DNA of 17,802 bases from CALJUZ01 sp003387805 (GCA_937975235.1 CALJUZ010000008.1:1-17802), one strand, 5' to 3'. Positions 1 through 7,009 are shown, numbered from the stretch's first letter. Translations and numbers: made by a program. Notes: generated by a model from the letters alone, not told the origin.

Positions 1-965
1 CGCGGCCCGCCGCCGTGCAGCTCCCGCCGCAGCGCGTCGCGCAGATCCGGCGGCACCGCCGGCCGGCCGCCGGGCCGTCGCCGCGCGCCCTCCGCATCCA
101 AGCCGGGCGGCTCCGCGCCGCCCACGGGCGGGGCCGCGGGCACGCGCGCCGGCTCCGTCCGCCATTCCAGCGCCTCGGCCATGGCCGCCGCCGACGGAAA
201 ACGGTCCGCGGGCTTTTTGGCCAGCGCCCGCAGCACCACGCCCTCCAGCCACTCGGGAACGGCGTCGTTGCGCTGCCTCGGCGGCACGGGCTCCTCCTGC
301 AAGTGCTTGAGGGCCACCGCGATGGGGCTGTCGCCGCGAAACGGAACGGCGCCCGTCAGCATTTCGTACAAGACGACGCCCAGGGAGTAAATGTCCGACG
401 CGGGGCCCACCGCGTCGCCCCGCGCCTGCTCGGGCGAAAAGTAGTGCACGGATCCGATGACCATGCCGGTCGCGGTCAGCGTCGCGGCGCTGGCCGCCCG
501 GGCCAGGCCAAAATCCGCCACCTTGACCCGGCCTTCCACGGTAATCAGGATATTGTGAGGCTTGATGTCGCGGTGCACGAGCCCCCGCGCATGGGCCGCC
601 TCCAGGGCCCGGGCCACCGAGCGCGCGATCTGCGCGGCCCGCCGGGGCGGCAGCTGGCCCTGCTCCCGCACGATCTCCTTCAGGTTGCGGCCCTGCACGT
701 ATTCCAGCACGATGTAGTGGACGTCGGCGTCCTGGCCTACGTCAAAGATGTTGACGACGTTGGGGTGCGACAAGCTGGCCGCGGCCTGGGCCTCCCGGCG
801 GAAACGGTCAACGAACTCCGGGTCGCCCGCGTACTGGGCCCGCAGCACTTTGATGGCCACGATGCGGCGGAGAACCACGTCCAGGGCCCGGTAGACGACG
901 GCCATGCCGCCTTCCCCGATTTTCGCCTGAATCCGGTATCGATTTGCCAGCACGGTGTCGATCAT
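1..965 (-). CDS. prkC: PrkC-type Ser/Thr protein kinase (3' end outside window)
   Basis: Hanks-type Ser/Thr kinase, probably the cytoplasmic half of a membrane PASTA kinase that senses cell-wall state. The 321 visible residues start with ATG at 965. Glycine loop GEGGMAVV is at 17-24, the ATP lysine in AIKVL at K39, the helix-C glutamate at E58, the catalytic loop HRDIKPHN at 131-138 (D133), DFG at 151-153, and the activation/P+1 segment GSVHYFSPEQARG at 171-183. After the kinase domain (to about residue 265) comes a Pro/Ala/Arg-rich linker, as expected before a transmembrane helix. That helix and any PASTA repeats lie beyond the left edge, so the PASTA assignment rests on family resemblance and context. 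The ATG overlaps the phosphatase stop codon by 4 bp (ATGA), implying translational coupling of the kinase-phosphatase pair. Kinase identity is certain; the symbol is probable. Confidence 0.93.
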   Translation of the reverse strand, partial: MIDTVLANRYRIQAKIGEGGMAVVYRALDVVLRRIVAIKVLRAQYAGDPEFVDRFRREAQAAASLSHPNVVNIFDVGQDADVHYIVLEYVQGRNLKEIVREQGQLPPRRAAQIARSVARALEAAHARGLVHRDIKPHNILITVEGRVKVADFGLARAASAATLTATGMVIGSVHYFSPEQARGDAVGPASDIYSLGVVLYEMLTGAVPFRGDSPIAVALKHLQEEPVPPRQRNDAVPEWLEGVVLRALAKKPADRFPSAAAMAEALEWRTEPARVPAAPPVGGAEPPGLDAEGARRRPGGRPAVPPDLRDALRRELHGGGP

Positions 966-1765
966 CGGTTCACCCCACGGCCTTTGGGCAAGGCCAAGAC
1001 GACGGTGACGTTGTCTACGCCGCCCCGCTCCAGCGCCAGGGCCACCAGCGCGTCCACGGCCCGCTGCGCGTCGGGCTCTTGCTGCAACACGGCCAGGATT
1101 TCCGCATCGCTGACCAGCGCGTTGAGGCCGTCGGTGCACAGCAGCAGCCCGTCGCCTTGTTCGCGGGGGATGGCGTGGAGGTCAATCTCCAGCTCCGGCG
1201 AGCCGCCCGCGCCCAGCGCCCGGGTGACCGCGTGGCGGAGCGGATGGCGGCGGGCCGCTTCCGCGTCGATTTCCCCCGCCCGCACCAGCTCCGCGGCCAC
1301 CGAGTGATCATCGGTCACCGGCAGCAGCTGTCCGTCGCGCACGATGTACAGACGGCTGTCGCCCACGTGGGCCACGTGTATTGTGTCCGGCTGCAGCAGC
1401 GCGGCGGTCAGCGTGGTGCCCATGCCGTCCAGAGCGGGATCCGCCTCGGTCAGGGCCAGCAGCCGCTCGTGGGCCCGGCGCACCGCCGCGTGCAGCTGGG
1501 CGCCCGCGTCCGCGCCCTTCTCCGCCCCGCCGCGCACCTCTTTCCGTCCGGCGCGCCCGGACGCACCGCCGGCGGCCGCCGGCGCGATGACGTCCGCGGT
1601 GAAGGGGTACTCCCGCAGCACCGCCAAAACCGTTTCGCTGGCCACTTCGCCGGCGTTGTGGCCGCCCATGCCGTCGGCCACCGCCAGCAGATTGCCGCGC
1701 ACCAGATAGCCGTCCTCGTTGTTGGGCCGCACTTTTCCCGCGTGCGTTGCGGCGCCCACGTGCAC
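962..1765 (-). CDS. stp1: PP2C-family Ser/Thr protein phosphatase (Stp1/PrpC)
   Basis: Metal-dependent PPM/PP2C phosphatase of 267 aa that reverses phosphorylation by the kinase encoded immediately downstream. Family motifs in order: RPNNED at 13-18 (metal-binding D18), DGMGG at 31-35, GMGTT at 114-118, HVGDSR at 133-138, CTDGL at 210-214 and GGVDNVT at 248-254. All acidic metal ligands are present. The GTG start at 1765 is chosen because a GGGGGGA ribosome site lies about 8 nt upstream and the protein then begins directly at the family's conserved N-terminus; upstream in-frame codons give a basic, non-homologous leader. An Ala/Gly/Lys/Arg-rich insert at about 61-87 separates the early beta strands from the GMGTT region and is not typical of the short bacterial enzymes. 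The stop codon overlaps the kinase start. rlmN, which precedes this gene in Bacillus, is absent here. Confidence 0.93.
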   Translation of the reverse strand: MHVGAATHAGKVRPNNEDGYLVRGNLLAVADGMGGHNAGEVASETVLAVLREYPFTADVIAPAAAGGASGRAGRKEVRGGAEKGADAGAQLHAAVRRAHERLLALTEADPALDGMGTTLTAALLQPDTIHVAHVGDSRLYIVRDGQLLPVTDDHSVAAELVRAGEIDAEAARRHPLRHAVTRALGAGGSPELEIDLHAIPREQGDGLLLCTDGLNALVSDAEILAVLQQEPDAQRAVDALVALALERGGVDNVTVVLALPKGRGVNR

Positions 1766-1886
1766 GCTGCGTTCCCCCCGCCGCCGCGTTGAAGTCCCCC
1801 GTCCGCGCCGTTTGGGCGCGCAGGGCGCGATTCCCTTATTTCTGCACGGGCCCGCGCTCTCCCTTCGCCGAAAGGTGCGGGATTCG

Positions 1887-1915
1887 TTGACAGCGTGCGC
1901 CGCGTGTTGTATACT
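1887..1915 (+). promoter_or_regulatory. sigma-A promoter of tRNA-Pro
   Basis: Perfect -35 TTGACA (1887-1892), 17-nt spacer, and -10 TATACT (1910-1915). Initiation is expected near 1922, about 22 nt before the tRNA. It is the best sigma-A match in the window, in keeping with a stable-RNA gene. The -10 contains the palindrome GTATAC, but no good minus-strand -35 sits at proper spacing for the divergent phosphatase gene. Confidence 0.88.
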
Positions 1916-1943
1916 GATGTTCGCAGCCACCAAGGCGGCCCGT

Positions 1944-2020
1944 CGGGGTGTGGCTCAGCTTGGTAGAGCGCACGGTTCGGGACCGTGAGGTCGCTGGTTC
2001 AAATCCAGTCACCCCGACCA
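1944..2020 (+). tRNA. tRNA-Pro (anticodon CGG)
   Basis: Complete 77-nt tRNA with encoded CCA. The acceptor stem CGGGGTG (1944-1950) pairs fully with CACCCCG (2010-2016), followed by ACCA. The D stem is GCTC/GAGC, the anticodon stem CACGG/CCGTG with loop TTCGGGA giving anticodon CGG (reads CCG proline codons), the variable loop AGGTC, and the T arm GCTGG-TTCAAAT-CCAGT with one G-U pair. It has its own promoter and terminator and runs opposite to the flanking housekeeping genes. CCG is an expected frequent proline codon in a genome this GC-rich. Confidence 0.97.
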
Positions 2021-2045
2021 GTCCGGCGCCCTGCGGGGCGCGCAG

Positions 2046-2072
2046 AGCAGGCTCTCTGGAGCCTGCTTTTTT
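2046..2072 (+). terminator. intrinsic terminator after tRNA-Pro
   Basis: Perfect 9-bp stem AGCAGGCTC (2046-2054) / GAGCCTGCT (2059-2067) with loop TCTG, running into a T6 tract (2067-2072) followed by GTTTTC. It starts 26 nt after the tRNA's CCA end. Confidence 0.92.
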
Positions 2073-2177
2073 GTTTTCGGGATGGCGGCGCGGCCCCGGC
2101 CTCCCTGCGCGGCCTCCGGCCGGGTCCGTCTTTTTTCCGGAGGCGCCGGGAACAATAGGCCGGGAGCGTGGTGCTGC

Positions 2178-3029
2178 ATGACGGCTTTATGGGCTGCGGC
2201 GCTGGCTTTGGGCACGGCGTCGCTGGCGCTGGGACTGATCGGCCTGGCCCCGGGCCGGCTGGACCGGCGGGTGCTGACCAACCGCCGGCGTCTGGGCGCC
2301 TTGGCCGCGCTGGGGCTGTTTTTGGTCTTCACCGGCTCCGCGCCGCCCACCCGGGCGGCGGCGCCAAAGACCGCGGCCGGAGACGCTTCTTTGGAAGTCC
2401 CTTCCGTCGGCACGCTCCTGGTGCAGTTCGCGGCCCGCGGGGCCGCTGCCGTCGATCCCGAGGCAGTTCCCCAGCAGCAGGCCGCGTACGAGCAGTGGGA
2501 GCGCCAGGTGGTGAGCGGCTACGAAAAGGCCGAGGCGGCGCTGGCCGCGGTGCCGCGCATCCTGGAGGCCCTGGGCGCCGGCCAGCTGGACCGCTTCACC
2601 GCGTGGATGCACCTCGCGCGGGCCAAGCAGGACGCGAACCAGGCCCGCCTGGCCGTGGACGCGGTGATGCCGCCCGCGGTGCTGGACCTGGCCATGAAAG
2701 AACGGCTGCAAAGGGCCCTGGACGGTCTCAACGAAAGCCTGCAGCGGCGGCGGCGCGCCGTGGCCCACCTGCAGCACCACGTGCGCACCCTGGCGCCCGA
2801 GGAGCTGACGCGGGCCGCGGAGGAGACCGAGCTGGCGCGGGCCGCTCTTGTCAATGCCGTCATGGAGATGACGTGGGTGAAAGGCCGCCTGGGCCTGTTG
2901 CGGGACGCTCCGGCCGCAACGGCGGCGTCGCCCCCGTCCCGGGCGCCGGCGCCGGCGCTGCGGCCGGAACCGTCGTACGCTAGCTGGCCCGCAGCTGCAT
3001 ACGGAGCCGGTCCGCCAGTTTCGCGATGA
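2178..3029 (+). CDS. unrecognised membrane-anchored helical protein
   Basis: I do not recognise this 283-aa protein. Residues about 2-23 and 39-56 are two hydrophobic segments separated by a basic loop (GRLDRRVLTNRRRLG), so it is probably a two-pass inner-membrane protein or has a signal plus anchor. Residues about 95-242 are rich in Ala, Glu, Gln, Leu and Arg and look fully alpha-helical, possibly a bundle or coiled coil. The C-terminal 40 residues are Pro/Ala-rich. No catalytic motif is visible. ATG 2178 is the only in-frame start directly before the hydrophobic segment; its ribosome site (GGGAG, 11 nt upstream) is weak. The last 50 bp overlap the 3' end of the convergent spo0A-like gene. 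Coding reality is supported by the organised hydrophobicity and the absence of a better frame on either strand, but no homology has been tested. Confidence 0.68.
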   Translation: MTALWAAALALGTASLALGLIGLAPGRLDRRVLTNRRRLGALAALGLFLVFTGSAPPTRAAAPKTAAGDASLEVPSVGTLLVQFAARGAAAVDPEAVPQQQAAYEQWERQVVSGYEKAEAALAAVPRILEALGAGQLDRFTAWMHLARAKQDANQARLAVDAVMPPAVLDLAMKERLQRALDGLNESLQRRRRAVAHLQHHVRTLAPEELTRAAEETELARAALVNAVMEMTWVKGRLGLLRDAPAATAASPPSRAPAPALRPEPSYASWPAAAYGAGPPVSR

Positions 3030-3771
3030 CCATCGAATTGGTGGGGAAACGGCCCTCCCGGACGCGCTGGGACCGGCCGGCGAGCTCTTCCAGAAACTGG
3101 CGGTTGCCCTTTTCCCAGCAAGCGATCAATCCGTTGCGGATGGCGGCTTCCACGCCCCCGGGCGTGGCGTTGTACTTGTCGGCCAGACGCGGATAGATGT
3201 CCTTGCTGAGGCTGCCGCCCGTGGGGTCCGGCGCCGTGACCGTCATCAGCACCGCTTCCCGCAAGTACTGGTAGCCCTTGAAGTGCGCCGGCATGCCCAT
3301 CTCGTGCAGCAGCTCGGTGATGATCGCTTCCAGGTCGGCCGTCTTCGGCGCGGGCGCCTGGGGCGCGGGCCGGGTGCGCACGCCCGCCTCGGGCGCCTGG
3401 CCCGTCGCGAACTGCCGGATGCGGTCGGCCAAAAGCTCCATGTCGAAAGGTTTGAGCATGTAGTAGTCGGCGCCCATTTCGGTGAAGCGCTGGGCGATGT
3501 CGTCCCGGGCCAGGGCGGTCAAGACGATGACCCGCGGGCGCTTTTTCAGGTTCAGCTCGTCGAGACGCTCCAGCACCGCGAGGCCGTCCAGCCGCGGCAT
3601 CGTGATGTCCAGCACCACCACGTCGGGGCTGACTTTTTCGATCATATCCAGCGCCTCTTCGCCGTCGTACGCGCAGCCGACCACCTCCATGTCGCCCTGT
3701 GCGTTGAGGAACTCGGTCAGCGCCGCACAGAGCTGAATGTTGTTGTCCGCGATCAGCACCTCGATCAACAC
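2980..3771 (-). CDS. spo0A: Spo0A-family sporulation response regulator, divergent
   Basis: Response regulator of 263 aa (B. subtilis Spo0A is 267). The receiver domain at about 1-124 has phospho-acceptor D55 in VVVLDITMPRLDG, switch T85 and K107 in MLKPFDM. A Pro/Ala linker spans 125-145. The Spo0A-specific effector domain spans about 146-263, recognised by HEMGMPAHFKGYQYLREA, the W219 region, FPTNS and the ADRLR C-terminus. In Bacillus and Clostridium this family is the master switch for sporulation. Two features are unusual: the acidic pocket reads ADNN (D9-N10-N11) where ADDN is normal, and the recognition helix (203-219) reads TPGGVEAAIRNG where the usual sequence has SRVERAIRH. GTG 3771 follows AAGGAGGG closely; TTG 3768 has better spacing and is a real alternative. 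It is not next to spoIVB/recN, its usual neighbours. No confident sigma-H or sigma-A promoter was found upstream. Confidence 0.88.
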   Translation of the reverse strand: MLIEVLIADNNIQLCAALTEFLNAQGDMEVVGCAYDGEEALDMIEKVSPDVVVLDITMPRLDGLAVLERLDELNLKKRPRVIVLTALARDDIAQRFTEMGADYYMLKPFDMELLADRIRQFATGQAPEAGVRTRPAPQAPAPKTADLEAIITELLHEMGMPAHFKGYQYLREAVLMTVTAPDPTGGSLSKDIYPRLADKYNATPGGVEAAIRNGLIACWEKGNRQFLEELAGRSQRVREGRFPTNSMVIAKLADRLRMQLRAS

Positions 3772-3870
3772 CGAACCCTCCTTGGCGCAAAAATTAGGGA
3801 AGTCTGAATCATTCTTTCTACATTCTCTCGCCGATTCCTCGGCCGACGTACGTTTTTTCTCAGCGCGCCA

Positions 3871-3905
3871 GGGAAAAACGCGCGGGGCGGGCGTCAAAGC
3901 CCGCC
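3871..3905 (-). terminator. possible weak terminator at end of rsmB
   Basis: On the minus strand a 7-bp perfect stem (arms 3899-3905 and 3886-3892, loop 6 nt) spans the rsmB stop codon. A GC-rich heptamer and then five Ts (3874-3878) follow. The distance between stem and T-tract is longer than in a canonical terminator, so this may only partly separate rsmB from the spo0A-like gene. Confidence 0.3.
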
Positions 3906-5243
3906 GCGGGCGGAGCGCCGCAGGCGCGCGATGAAAAAGCCGTCGGTGCCGTGTCGATGGGGGTACAAAAAGCCGCCCACGTCCGCGGGGACCGCCGCGG
4001 CGGGCGCCGGGTCGGCCGTAAAGGCCGGGTGCCGCTCAAGGAAGCGACGGACCACGTCCACCGTCTCCTCGGGTTCGATGGTGCAGGTGCTGTAGACGAT
4101 GACGCCGCCGGGCAGCGTCAGCTCCGCCGCCGCGGCCAGCAGTTCCTCCTGCTGCCGGGACAGAGGCTCCAGGGCCTCCTCCCGGGGCCGCCAGCGCAAG
4201 TCGGGCCGGCGCCGCACGACGCCCAGGCCGGTGCAGGGCGCGTCCACCAGCACGCGGTGGGCCGGCGCCAGGCGGGCCGGCATGGCCCGGCCGTCGCCGG
4301 CCACCGTTTCAATGATGCCGATGCCCAGACGCGCCGCGTTTTCCCGCACCAGCTTCAGCTTGTTTTCGTGCACGTCGACGGCGACGATCTCGCCCTGGTT
4401 TTGCATCAGCTCGGCCAGGTGCGTCGTTTTGCCTCCGGGCGCCGCGCACAGGTCGATGACCCGCTGCCCCGGCTCCGGCGCCAGCGCGCGGGACACCAGC
4501 TGCGCGCCCTCATCCTGAACCGTGAACAAGCCGGCCCGAAAGGCCGGGCTCTCCGGCACGCTGCCCAGGCCCCGCACGTGCAGCGCCTCGGGCGCCAGCG
4601 GTCCCAACGCCACCTCCGCGCCGGCGGCTTCCAGCATTTCGGCCAGCGCGCCGCGCTGGATTTTCAGCGTGTTGGTGCGGATATGCAAAGGAGGCGTCTC
4701 GTTGTTGGCCTCGCAGAGCGCCTTGGCTTCCTCGATGCCGAAACGCTCCACCCAGCGCCGCACGAGCCAGCGGGGATGGGAAGTGACGACGGCCAGCGCC
4801 TCCACGGGGTCTTCGTCGGCCGACGGCCACGGCCAGTCGCCCGCCTCCTGCCGGCGCAGCACGGCCCGGCACACCGCGTTGACGAAGCCCGCGGCCCGTC
4901 CCTGCCCGCGGCGCTTGACCAGCTCCACCGCCTCGTGGCACGCGACGGGGCCAGGCACGGTGTCCAGCCAGCACGTTTCGTACACGGCCAGCCGCAGCGC
5001 GTTGCGCACCACGGGATGCAGCGATTCCACGGGACGCCGGCTGCACAGGCCCAGCATCCAGTCGATGGTGCCCCGCCGCCGCAGGGTGCCGTAGACGGTT
5101 TCGGTGACATACGCGCGGGCCCGGGCCGCGAGGCGCCGCCGGTTCAGCGCCGCGTCCACGGCCTGCGCGGCGTACGCGGCCCGGGTGTCGACGGCGAGAA
5201 GCGCGTCCAGCGCGGCCTCCCGCCGGGTGAGAAGTTCGCTCAT
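3894..5243 (-). CDS. rsmB: 16S rRNA (cytosine-967-C5)-methyltransferase
   Basis: SAM-dependent methyltransferase that makes m5C967 in 16S rRNA (RsmB/Sun/Fmu), 449 aa, the usual full length. Residues about 1-135 form the NusB-like RNA-binding domain. The Rossmann catalytic domain shows the SAM loop DLCAAPGGKT (264-273), DAPCTG with C337, and STCT with nucleophile C387; both family cysteines are intact. ATG 5243 lies 16 nt after the zinc-peptidase stop and has only a poor ribosome site, so translation may depend on coupling to the upstream gene. As in Bacillus it follows fmt, but with the zinc peptidase placed between them, an order I recall from other clostridia-like genomes. Confidence 0.96.
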   Translation of the reverse strand: MSELLTRREAALDALLAVDTRAAYAAQAVDAALNRRRLAARARAYVTETVYGTLRRRGTIDWMLGLCSRRPVESLHPVVRNALRLAVYETCWLDTVPGPVACHEAVELVKRRGQGRAAGFVNAVCRAVLRRQEAGDWPWPSADEDPVEALAVVTSHPRWLVRRWVERFGIEEAKALCEANNETPPLHIRTNTLKIQRGALAEMLEAAGAEVALGPLAPEALHVRGLGSVPESPAFRAGLFTVQDEGAQLVSRALAPEPGQRVIDLCAAPGGKTTHLAELMQNQGEIVAVDVHENKLKLVRENAARLGIGIIETVAGDGRAMPARLAPAHRVLVDAPCTGLGVVRRRPDLRWRPREEALEPLSRQQEELLAAAAELTLPGGVIVYSTCTIEPEETVDVVRRFLERHPAFTADPAPAAAVPADVGGFLYPHRHGTDGFFIARLRRSARGGL

Positions 5244-5259
5244 AGCGTTGGTCTCGGCC

Positions 5260-5940
5260 TCAGTCTCTGGCGTTGCGCAAAATCAGCAGGCGCAGCAGCT
5301 GCATCAGCGCCATGGCCACCGCGGCCACGTACGTCAGCGCCGCGGCGGTCAGCACCGCGCGGGCGCCGGGCGCCTCCTCCCGGGTCAAGTACCCGCCCGC
5401 GTCCAAAAGCCGCATGGCCCGCCGGCTCGCGTCGAACTCCACCGGCAGGGTGACCACCTGGAACGCCAGCGCCGCCAAAAACAGCCAGATGCCGATGTCC
5501 ATCAGGCTCGGCGAAGCGAAAATCAGGCCGAAGAAAAACAGCGGGAATGCCAGCTGCGACCCGATGCTGGCCACCGGGAACAGCCCGTTGCGGATGTTCA
5601 GCGGCACGTAGTTGTTGGCGTGTTGCAGCGCGTGGCCCGTCTCGTGGGCCGCGACGGCCAGCGCGGCGATGGAACGGCCGCTGTACACCTCGGGCGACAG
5701 GCGCATCACCCGGCTGCGCGGGTCGTAGTGGTCGCTCAGGTGCCCGCCGATGCGTTCCACGGGGACGTCGTAAAGGCCGGCTTTATCAAGAAGCTCCCTC
5801 GCCACGTCGGCGCCGGTCTTGTACGTGCTGGCCGCGACGCGCGAGTACTTGGCGAACGTCGAGCTGACCTTCGCCTGCGCGTAAAGAGCGAGAATGAGGG
5901 CGGGAATAAGCAGGATGAAGGTCGGATCGTAGAAAAACAT
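5260..5940 (-). CDS. YugP-type membrane zinc metallopeptidase
   Basis: Neutral zinc metallopeptidase of the YugP family (Pfam Zn_peptidase_2), 226 aa. HETGH at residues 99-103 supplies two zinc-binding histidines and the catalytic glutamate; a conserved acidic residue in LPVEFDAS (about 168) probably completes the site. Hydrophobic segments at about 4-22, 121-143, 147-165 and 196-221 make it an integral membrane enzyme, with the active site on a membrane-proximal loop. ATG 5940 has an ideal AAGGAGG site 9-10 nt upstream. It has its own likely promoter in the 89-nt gap after fmt. The physiological substrate of this family is not known to me. Confidence 0.92.
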   Translation of the reverse strand: MFFYDPTFILLIPALILALYAQAKVSSTFAKYSRVAASTYKTGADVARELLDKAGLYDVPVERIGGHLSDHYDPRSRVMRLSPEVYSGRSIAALAVAAHETGHALQHANNYVPLNIRNGLFPVASIGSQLAFPLFFFGLIFASPSLMDIGIWLFLAALAFQVVTLPVEFDASRRAMRLLDAGGYLTREEAPGARAVLTAAALTYVAAVAMALMQLLRLLILRNARD

Positions 5941-5976
5941 GGTCTCGTCCCTCCTTCAGGTTTTGTCTCCTAGTAA

Positions 5977-6005
5977 AATCTACACCCCGGGTTAATTTGT
6001 GTCAA
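5977..6005 (-). promoter_or_regulatory. sigma-A-like promoter for zinc peptidase and rsmB
   Basis: On the minus strand TTGACA (6005-6000), a 17-nt spacer and TAGATT (5982-5977, 4 of 6). It sits in an AT-richer gap between fmt and the peptidase gene, 36 nt from the ATG. The consensus -35 and correct spacing make an internal operon promoter likely. Confidence 0.65.
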
Positions 6006-6029
6006 TTGTTGCAATCCGGCGCCGCCCCG

Positions 6030-7004
6030 CTAGGAGGCGGTTTCGGGCGTCTCCAGCCGCTGGCCGGCCGCCAGGCGGTAGCCGTTGACGTAGTCGCGCC
6101 CGCTCATCGCGGCCGCGCCGGGCGGCTGCACCCGCCGCACCAGCAGCCGCCCGCGGCCCGTCTGGACCACGAAACCGTCGGGCATCACCGCCACGACGCG
6201 CCCGGGCTCCGCCCTGTCCGCGCCCTGCGCCTCGCCGGCGTCCGGCGCGTCCTCCAGCGGCACCACGTCCAATATCTTAAGTATACGCCCCCGGTGGCCG
6301 GTGTACGCCCCGGGCCAGGGGCGGTAGGCGCGCACGTGGTGGAACAGCTCCGCGGCGGATTTTCGCCAGTCGATGGCGGCGTGCTCCCGCTCCACTTTGG
6401 GCGCGTAGGTGGCCTGCGCGTCGTCCTGGGGCGTGCGCGGAGCGGCGCCCGCAGCCACCAGCCGCAGCGTCTCCACCAAAAGCTCCGCCCCCGCATCCGC
6501 CAGCTTGTCGTGCATCGTGCCCGCGTCGTCCTCGGGACCGATGGGCACTTCCCGGCGCAAGATCATGTCGCCCGTGTCCAGGCCTTCATCCATGTACATG
6601 GTGGTCACGCCGGTGACGGTTTCGCCCGCCGCGATGGCGGCCTGGATGGGCGCGGCGCCCCGGTACTTGGGCAGCAGCGACGCGTGGACGTTGATGCAGC
6701 CCAGGGGCGGGAGCTCCAGAACCTCTTTGGGCAGAAGCTGCCCGAACGCGACGACGACGATGACGTCAGGCGCCAGCCGCCGCAGCGCCTCCAGCGCCTC
6801 CGGGTCCCGCAGGCGCCGGGGCTGGAACACGGGCAGATTGGCCTCCAGCGCGGCGGCTTTCACGGGGGAATAGGTCACCTTGTGCCCGCGGCCCCGGGCG
6901 CGATCCGGCTGCGTAAAGACCCCCGCGACGTGGAAGCCCGCCGCCAGCAGCGCCTTCAGCGACGGCACCGCGAAGTCCGGCGTGCCCATGAAGACGATGC
7001 GCAA
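6030..7004 (-). CDS. fmt: methionyl-tRNA formyltransferase
   Basis: Formylates initiator Met-tRNA using 10-formyl-tetrahydrofolate; 324 aa. The N-terminal formyltransferase fold has MGTPDFAVPSL, INVHASLLPKYRG (N105, H107, folate-site SLLPKYRG) and MDEGLDTGD (D143), giving the complete catalytic triad. The C-terminal tRNA-binding domain covers about 205-315. I chose TTG 7004 because it gives the canonical MRIVFMGTPDF start and lies about 9 nt after GGGAGGA. GTG 7013, three codons upstream, overlaps the def stop (GTGA) but sits almost on the ribosome site. The gene follows def, the enzyme that removes the formyl group, as in most bacteria. Confidence 0.96.
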   Translation of the reverse strand: MRIVFMGTPDFAVPSLKALLAAGFHVAGVFTQPDRARGRGHKVTYSPVKAAALEANLPVFQPRRLRDPEALEALRRLAPDVIVVVAFGQLLPKEVLELPPLGCINVHASLLPKYRGAAPIQAAIAAGETVTGVTTMYMDEGLDTGDMILRREVPIGPEDDAGTMHDKLADAGAELLVETLRLVAAGAAPRTPQDDAQATYAPKVEREHAAIDWRKSAAELFHHVRAYRPWPGAYTGHRGRILKILDVVPLEDAPDAGEAQGADRAEPGRVVAVMPDGFVVQTGRGRLLVRRVQPPGAAAMSGRDYVNGYRLAAGQRLETPETAS

Positions 7005-7009
7005 CAGGC

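Noticed and set aside
15..1307. Long plus-strand reading frame opposite the kinase and phosphatase genes
   Set aside because: It is rich in Arg, His and Gly with no domain, and lies antisense to clear kinase and PP2C motifs; it is a by-product of high GC.
1908..1933. Divergent promoter for the phosphatase gene sharing the GTATAC of the tRNA -10
   Set aside because: The nearest minus-strand -35 candidate (TTGGTG) leaves only 14 nt of spacing, too short for sigma-A.
3441..3447. Exact 0A-box TGTCGAA
   Set aside because: It lies inside the spo0A-like coding sequence and encodes the conserved PFDM region; a 7-mer match is expected by chance.
3772..3893. sigma-H-like elements (AGGAAT and two GAAT motifs) upstream of the spo0A-like gene
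   Set aside because: Distances between the -35-like and -10-like motifs (10 and 21 nt from AGGA to GAAT) do not fit the roughly 17-nt spacing of known sigma-H promoters.
2021..3893. Integrative element inserted at the tRNA-Pro 3' end
   Set aside because: No integrase gene and no repeated copy of the tRNA 3' sequence (GGTTCAAATCC) were seen downstream in the window.
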